Below, in pieces: positions 56,841 to 64,000 of a stretch of 64,000 nucleotides of DNA (position 1 is the first letter of the stretch; each line of letters begins with the position of its first letter). The translations under genes were made by a program, and so were the position numbers. The notes under the pieces were generated by a model. The model had not been told where the DNA came from, did no database searches, and saw only the letters and a list, made by a program, of their open reading frames with translations. The stretch is from contig CAJXKC010000001.1 of NCBI GenBank assembly GCA_913055685.1, positions 1,302,001-1,366,000 on the forward strand. The letters run 5' to 3'. The DNA is from an uncultured Flavobacteriales bacterium. GTDB lineage: Bacteria; Bacteroidota; Bacteroidia; Flavobacteriales; Schleiferiaceae.

Positions 56841-58087
56841 AGGCTATTCAGGTTTAGTTCCCATGCTTCTGAAACACAATGGTAAGGACTAATGTCGGTG
56901 GAGAAATTTTCAAAGTCATTTGCTGCATCTAAGTCGGCGAAAATGAGGTCGGCGTTTTCAGTACACAAGCTAAAATTGCCTTGCGGCGGACGAATACCAT
57001 CCCAAACAATATCTGGAGTGTTAAAGGGCATTTTCACTAAAAAGAGCCAGCCAAAATCACTTTTTAAGGAGGGAAAACTATAACTGTTTTCGATGCGATT
57101 TTCCCTTAAGGAAATATGATTAGGGAAGGGGTCGTATTCCTGATCGTCTTGAGCTAGTGCCACATTTCGCCCCAGGTTAGTTTCTTCCTTTCCCCCCGCT
57201 AAGGCCTCCACAATTTTATAACTAGCGATGGCACAACCAATGGTTTTATTGTCTTTAATTTCGTTCTGGTAGATGTCAATTTTGCGGGTAGCTAATAGCA
57301 TTAATCCAGTGCCAGGAGGAACGGTAGCCACCACATTTCCTGCGGGTGCAAAATTTCGATAATTATTCTCGTAGACTTGGTTTTTGAAAACCTTAGTGCT
57401 GTGTCCGGTCTGCGTTAAGCCCGGTAGGTCGAAAACTAAAATACCTCCCGTATTATGATGGGCTATATTGCCTGAGATTTCTACCCAGCGGGAGTTTTCG
57501 GATTCGATGCCAGCTACATTATAATAGGCCTCATTATTACGAATGATTACCGAATCTGACTGACCTACATAAATACCGGCATCACTAGCGCCAATGGCGA
57601 TACAGTTTTCTAGAATCACTCTTTTACATAGGACGGGATAAAAGGCATAGGCGCCATTTTCCTCCTTGGGCTCACCGTTCCAGCGCGAAATGATACTACT
57701 AAAACGAATGCCTTGGCAGTCGGTGGCTTTAATATTGTCCCCTTTGGCGTCTTCAATGCTAAAGTCTTTGAGGACGATATTTTCACAATTTGAAATCTTT
57801 AAACCCTCGGCACCTTCTTCTTGAAGAGCAAAGGATAAGACCGTCTTCTCTGGTCCAGCTCCCTTTAGGGTAAGCCCCTTTTTTCCATCCAATAATAAGG
57901 GCTTTTTGAATATGTAATGTCCGGCCGGAATTTCTATTGTTGATGAGTCTTTGGCCTGAATGAAAAGTTTCTGTAAATCGGCCTGAATGTCTAGCCAATC
58001 CTCCTGATTATTCTCGGGAATGGGAGGCTTCTTGCCGCATGCGCTAAGTAGGATTAAGGCTAAGTAAAAGAGGAAGTGTTTTTGCAT
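56837..58087 (-). CDS. Parallel beta-helix lipoprotein paired with SO2930 cytochrome
   Basis: The 416-residue lipoprotein (LILLSACGKK lipobox) folds as a right-handed beta-helix. Repeated short strands include ENIVLKDFSIEDAKGDNIKATDCQGIRFSSI, CIAIGASDAGIYVGQSDSVIIRNNEAYYNVAGIESENSRWVEISGNIAHHNTGGILVFDLP and KIDIYQNEIKDN. It resembles polysaccharide-lyase-like proteins, but no lyase catalytic set can be assigned. The 4-nt overlap with the diheme cytochrome gene indicates joint function, perhaps holding a substrate or surface for the cytochrome (inference). Confidence 0.9.
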   Translation of the reverse strand: MQKHFLFYLALILLSACGKKPPIPENNQEDWLDIQADLQKLFIQAKDSSTIEIPAGHYIFKKPLLLDGKKGLTLKGAGPEKTVLSFALQEEGAEGLKISNCENIVLKDFSIEDAKGDNIKATDCQGIRFSSIISRWNGEPKEENGAYAFYPVLCKRVILENCIAIGASDAGIYVGQSDSVIIRNNEAYYNVAGIESENSRWVEISGNIAHHNTGGILVFDLPGLTQTGHSTKVFKNQVYENNYRNFAPAGNVVATVPPGTGLMLLATRKIDIYQNEIKDNKTIGCAIASYKIVEALAGGKEETNLGRNVALAQDDQEYDPFPNHISLRENRIENSYSFPSLKSDFGWLFLVKMPFNTPDIVWDGIRPPQGNFSLCTENADLIFADLDAANDFENFSTDISPYHCVSEAWELNLNSL

Positions 58088-58151
58088 TTAATTGGTCTTG
58101 GCACTAAAATAACAATTTAGCGCAAGCCTTGAATATCTTCCCATGGAGCAA

Positions 58152-58184
58152 AAAAAAGCCGCTCTCCAAGGAAAGCGGCTTTTG
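58152..58184 (-). terminator. Rho-independent terminator after katG
   Basis: On the minus strand AAAAGCCGCTTTCC-TTGG-AGAGCGGCTTTTTTT has a near-perfect stem and T-run, 18 nt after the katG stop. Confidence 0.92.
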
Positions 58185-58201
58185 AGTAGAGGTCTAATCT
58201 C

Positions 58202-60564
<2,363 letters not shown>

Positions 60565-60632
60565 GGGATCGATAATCTTATAGATAATACAAATAAGCCC
60601 TTAAAATGTTCACGGAATTAGCTTTCCGAGGC

Positions 60633-61766
60633 TTATTTCCATTTAGACTGAATATAAAAGCCGGGGTTCTGTCGACTTTGCGCAATTTCATTAGCTTGAA
60701 ATTCCTGGTCGAAAACCTCAAAATAAGCTGCCCGGCCCAAGAAATCGGCTCTAATGCCATCCAGATAGATATGGCAATTCCAGAAGAATTTACCGGCCAT
60801 TAGTGGAAGGTCTATTAATTGAGCTTTACAGGAAAGTTCAGTTTCACCATTTAGCTCTTGCTCATGCTCGACGGTGCTCAAGTAGTTACCTTGAGCATTA
60901 AAAAGATGTAGGCTGATGCGTAGTTTTTTGGCGGAACTATCTTTCACATCAAGTTTTAGTTGAAGCTCTGCATCCTTCCCGCTTATTATTTGCTTTTGTT
61001 CCGAAATTGTTTTGCAATGAATTAACCTCGCGCGACCATCGCCTTCACGGTCATTACGTTCTGCTGCTGGAATCCCTTGATGTAATGTACTTAGCCTTTC
61101 TTGATAAAGTGATAACATTTCCCCTGGCTTACCTTCAGCAACAATTTGTCCTTCACTAATTATCGCGACCCTATCGCATAGGGATTGGATTGCGTTTAAA
61201 TTGTGACTAACAAAAATGATACTGCGGGCTTCCTCCTTACTAAGGCTTTCCATTCTTTGGAGGCATTTTTTCTGGAAATCCATATCACCTACGGCCAATA
61301 CCTCATCAATTAGGAGGATTTCAGCATCTAGGTGAGCAGCTACCGAAAATGCGAGTCGCACGTACATGCCAGAGCTATAGCGCTTTACGGGCATGTCTAG
61401 AAAGCGACCAACACCGGCAAATTCGACTATTTCCTCGAATCTTGCTTTTATCTCGGATCGCTTCATTCCTAAGATGCTACCGTTGAGGTAAATATTGTCG
61501 CGTCCACTAAGTTCGGGATGAAAACCGGTTCCTACTTCTAGTAAAGAAGCCAAGCGGCCATAGACATCTATTTCCCCGGCACTTGGAGCGGTTATTCGTG
61601 ATAGGATTTTTAATAAGGTTGACTTTCCCGCACCGTTATGACCAACTAAACCCAGCACTTCACCGGCTTTGAGTTCTAAATTAACCTTTTTCAGAGCATG
61701 GAATTTTTCCTTTCCCTTAATACGGTACTCTTTAGAAAGATCACGTATTTCCAAGGCATTTTTCAT
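60633..61766 (-). CDS. wzt: Polysaccharide ABC exporter ATPase with C-terminal carbohydrate-binding domain (Wzt-like)
   Basis: The 377-residue protein has Walker A GLVGHNGAGKSTLLK, signature VKRYSSGMYVRLAFSVA, Walker B ILLIDEVLAVGD and the H-loop IFVSHN. A roughly 130-residue C-terminal beta domain (KDAELQLKLDVKDSSAKKLRISLHLFNAQGNYLSTVEHEQ ... GKFFWNCHIYLDGIRADFLG) resembles the Wzt C-terminal domain that recognises the glycan's terminal cap. It powers export of an O-antigen-like chain. It overlaps the permease gene by 4 nt. In this window it lies 7 kb from the glycosyltransferase genes. Confidence 0.92.
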   Translation of the reverse strand: MKNALEIRDLSKEYRIKGKEKFHALKKVNLELKAGEVLGLVGHNGAGKSTLLKILSRITAPSAGEIDVYGRLASLLEVGTGFHPELSGRDNIYLNGSILGMKRSEIKARFEEIVEFAGVGRFLDMPVKRYSSGMYVRLAFSVAAHLDAEILLIDEVLAVGDMDFQKKCLQRMESLSKEEARSIIFVSHNLNAIQSLCDRVAIISEGQIVAEGKPGEMLSLYQERLSTLHQGIPAAERNDREGDGRARLIHCKTISEQKQIISGKDAELQLKLDVKDSSAKKLRISLHLFNAQGNYLSTVEHEQELNGETELSCKAQLIDLPLMAGKFFWNCHIYLDGIRADFLGRAAYFEVFDQEFQANEIAQSRQNPGFYIQSKWK

Positions 61767-62587
61767 AGAAGGTCCGCCATTTTCCGTTCCACACTTTGAA
61801 AATAAAGCCAGCCACTAGTAAAAAGAAAACTGCAATAAAGAAGGGCGATGCCTAGTGTTCCATTCGAAAGACCTAGCCCGAATACCCCACTGCGCCAGAT
61901 TTCTAAAATGCTATACATAGGGTTTATCAGCAGCCAATTACTTAATTCATTTCCCAGACTATTTTGCCATAAATCGGGACTGTAGGCGATTGGACTTAAA
62001 AAGAAAAGCATCTGCACCATGAATGGTACGACCTGTTGTAAATCACGAAAACGAAGGCTTAAAGCGGCTAACCAAAAGGCTAAGCCCTGAGCCGCTAGAA
62101 AACTTAAAACTATCGCCAATAGAAAGCTTCCAAAAGTCCAAAGGGTTAAATAAAGCTCCTCGTATCCGATGAGAGCAAACAAAATTAAGGCGATAACTAG
62201 GTCACTTAAGGCGACTAGACCCTTCGAGAGTAACAAGACCTGTCTCGGGAAGTAGATTTTTTGCAACATGGCCCGAGCCTGAATGAGGGCATTGGCACCC
62301 TGACTAAGGTTATAGCTGAAAAAATTCCAAATTACTAGTCCGGATAAGCTATAGCTCAAGAAACTCACGCCTTGGGTGTCGCTATTTAACGCTTTCTGAA
62401 AAACTAGATAAAGCACCGCCAAAGCGGTTAATGGTTGAATTAAGGCCCATATGTAACCCAGTTTGGTTTGCGCATAACGCACCTTAAAATCCCGCTTGGC
62501 CAGAGTAAGAAGCAAGCCCCGGGCCGACCAAAGCTCTTGGAGACTGGCTCTAATATTTAGCTGCCCAGCTCTAATTTTTATGTGCAC
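61763..62587 (-). CDS. wzm: Polysaccharide ABC exporter permease (Wzm-like)
   Basis: The 274-residue ABC-2 type permease has SARGLLLTLAKRDFKVRYAQTKLGYIWALIQPLTALAVLYLVF at the start (RYxxTxLGxxWxxxxP motif). It has six hydrophobic helices and the FMVQMLFFLSPIAYSP segment near the fifth. It forms the inner-membrane channel for the neighbouring ATPase. It is the first gene of a two-gene operon; about 60 nt separate it from the divergent or unrelated T9SS gene upstream. Confidence 0.92.
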   Translation of the reverse strand: MHIKIRAGQLNIRASLQELWSARGLLLTLAKRDFKVRYAQTKLGYIWALIQPLTALAVLYLVFQKALNSDTQGVSFLSYSLSGLVIWNFFSYNLSQGANALIQARAMLQKIYFPRQVLLLSKGLVALSDLVIALILFALIGYEELYLTLWTFGSFLLAIVLSFLAAQGLAFWLAALSLRFRDLQQVVPFMVQMLFFLSPIAYSPDLWQNSLGNELSNWLLINPMYSILEIWRSGVFGLGLSNGTLGIALLYCSFLFTSGWLYFQSVERKMADLL

Positions 62588-62648
62588 TTTCTTCTCGATA
62601 TCACAAATATAATCGGTGCACCCTCTAAATTCTCATTTCTGGCTCTAA

Positions 62649-64000
62649 TTAGCGCTTAATGAGTTTAAAGTGGGATCGTTTCCCCTTTGCTTCGATAAAA
62701 AGGAAATAGATACCCGGGGCACCTTTTACATCAATTAGGAGATCTTCCGGGCTATCGTGTAGACCTTCGCTGATTTTACGACCCTGTAGGTCAAGGACTT
62801 GCCACTTGTATTGATCTGTTGAAGGATCGGCATCGATTCTAAAGCGACCACTGCTGGGGTTGGGATAAACAGAATAGGTACCCAGCTCTTCCTCTTCTAA
62901 GTCGACATATTTGCCATAGGGTATACATTCGCTGGTATCCGTGCAAATTCCTTTTTGCACAACTACGGCATAGATCCCGCTTGAGTCAGGGACAAAAGTG
63001 CGGTTAATTTCGCCGGGAATCGCACGATTACTATCCCTACAATCGATCCACTGATAAAAGGCCTGAGCCTGAACCGCGCTGAAGAGGCTATCCTGAACAT
63101 TTACGGCATTGGAAATAAAGTGCATGGTTAAATGCAGGTAAATAAGGGAATCGCAGCCTTGAGGTGAACGCACTATGTAACGGTCGCCACTGCGTGAATC
63201 GAGGTAGCGATAATTATTGATCCAAGTATATTCATTACAAGCCTCAATAGTATCATGTCCAATTACCTCTTGGCAATAGGTAAGCTTAAGCATAAAGGTT
63301 TCGTCTCCCGTGGGGGTGCCATAATCGAAGACCGATGGCGCAGGGTCAAAGTCGAGCTGACTAGCGAAACGGCCTCCAACGTAAAGTTCCCCGTTTGCAT
63401 TCATTAAGGCGTAATAATTGTAATCGCTGGCACCTGAGCCCCAGGTTTGCCCATAAGCGTAATTCCCGAGGCTATCCAGATGATTTACAAAAATATCCAT
63501 CCCTCCTTGGGGCCAGCGAATATCCACTAATCCTGTGGGGTCAATATCCATGGTGTCCTGGAACATACCAGAAATTACCACCCCTTTTTCGGGCGAAGGA
63601 CTTAAACTAAGAGTATGGTAAGAAGTACTTGCTTTATTCCATTTTCGGGCAAATTGAAACTGGAAATTTGTATCCAAGTGCCATACATAAAGGGGGATAT
63701 CATTACCAATAGCATTTAAGGTATAGGCTAAGGTTGTATCCGGATCAAAGTCGAAGCTGCCGCTGAAGTGTCCGCTGAAAAAGTAACCTTTCTCCGAAAC
63801 CACCATGTGTTCTGGACTTAAACCGGTGTATTGAAGATCCTCGAGGTCCCCATTTGCGTCTAGGCTAAGAAAGTAGCCACCGCCTGCCCCATTGGGTAGA
63901 TAGCGCACTAAGATAGGGTGAGGGTCAAAGTCTGTATTAGCGCCGGTATAGCCATTCACATAAACCTTTTGATTATCATCAATATGGACATTCAAAATTT
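62649..64000 (-). CDS. Secreted T9SS protein, 5' end beyond the window
   Basis: The frame stays open to the window edge, so the N-terminus and any signal peptide are missing. The visible 450 or so residues contain repeats with FDFDP motifs (NTDFDPHPILVRYL, SGSFDFDPDTTLAY, SQLDFDPAPSVFDYG), as in SBBP/beta-propeller repeat proteins. An MAM-like segment follows (CNEYTWINNYRYLDSRSGDRYIVRSPQGCDSLIYLHLTM). The end is a type A sorting domain (GTYSVYPNPSSGRFRIDA ... APGIYFLFIEAKGKRSHFKLIKR). It is probably a large surface protein of unknown role. Confidence 0.82.
   Translation of the reverse strand, partial: ILNVHIDDNQKVYVNGYTGANTDFDPHPILVRYLPNGAGGGYFLSLDANGDLEDLQYTGLSPEHMVVSEKGYFFSGHFSGSFDFDPDTTLAYTLNAIGNDIPLYVWHLDTNFQFQFARKWNKASTSYHTLSLSPSPEKGVVISGMFQDTMDIDPTGLVDIRWPQGGMDIFVNHLDSLGNYAYGQTWGSGASDYNYYALMNANGELYVGGRFASQLDFDPAPSVFDYGTPTGDETFMLKLTYCQEVIGHDTIEACNEYTWINNYRYLDSRSGDRYIVRSPQGCDSLIYLHLTMHFISNAVNVQDSLFSAVQAQAFYQWIDCRDSNRAIPGEINRTFVPDSSGIYAVVVQKGICTDTSECIPYGKYVDLEEEELGTYSVYPNPSSGRFRIDADPSTDQYKWQVLDLQGRKISEGLHDSPEDLLIDVKGAPGIYFLFIEAKGKRSHFKLIKR

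Overview
The window comes from a free-living member of the Bacteroidota, most likely a marine Flavobacteriales-type bacterium. Four complete secreted proteins and one cut by the window edge end in a type IX secretion sorting domain (conserved Y/F-P-N-P segment, terminal K/R or Q). The recognisable promoters look like the Bacteroidota TAnnTTTG type. The gene content (ACR3-type ars operon with DUF6428, MbnP/MbnH, DUF4212 plus symporter, SO2930 cytochrome plus beta-helix protein) is typical of the phylum. Genus cannot be named from sequence alone.

Layout. 1-0.8 kb: end of an RsbQ-like hydrolase followed by a PAS protein with a histidine-kinase dimerisation region but no ATPase. 0.8-7.1 kb: gene-poor accessory stretch built of dispersed palindromes, 21-bp minisatellite units and three tRNA-3'-end-like sites, carrying a HigBA toxin-antitoxin pair, an RCC1-repeat secreted protein and two small unknown exported proteins. 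7.1-10.2 kb: arsenic resistance operon. 10.3-12.9 kb: T9SS protein and a PadR/membrane-protein pair. 13.2-17.9 kb: MarR regulator with fatty-acid beta-oxidation genes fadB and fadA, split by a repeat-flanked four-helix-bundle (S23/IVP) gene. A matching acyl-CoA dehydrogenase lies at 21.9 kb and shares a 12-bp palindrome with the MarR promoter. 18-25.4 kb: two T9SS proteins and an ECF sigma factor with a putative transenvelope anti-sigma/beta-barrel protein. 25.5-36.6 kb: short-chain carboxylate (acetate/propionate) module with zinc-ribbon/HTH protein, porin, two-subunit Na+ symporter, symporter-kinase hybrid, receiver-only response regulator and two acyl-CoA synthetases. 36.7-39 kb: MbnP/MbnH copper-linked pair. 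39-48 kb: housekeeping and catabolic genes (thioesterase, Dps, POT transporter, DPP-IV, FAD-linked oxidase, receiver, aminotransferase, VTT protein). 48-53.4 kb: surface polysaccharide genes (O-antigen ligase-like, two GT2, two sulfotransferases). 53.4-58.1 kb: DinB/YfiT, amidase, diheme cytochrome plus beta-helix pair. 58.2-60.5 kb: exported KatG. 60.6-62.6 kb: Wzt/Wzm-type ABC exporter. 62.6-64 kb: T9SS protein running off the window.

The most unusual signal is non-coding. A mosaic family of intergenic repeats recurs at about ten places. It consists of 7-nt GAGATGT/GAGACGT/GAGATAT arrays on one strand and their complements on the other, bounded by GAGACCGCT...AGCGGTCTC arms. Inside it sit mini-hairpins whose stem positions covary and a GCAGGG/CCTGCC-rich module. 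One island together with an S23-family gene sits inside the fad operon. The best protein-level novelty candidates are the putative anti-sigma factor carrying its own C-terminal beta-barrel and the acetate sensor system whose only response regulator has no output domain.
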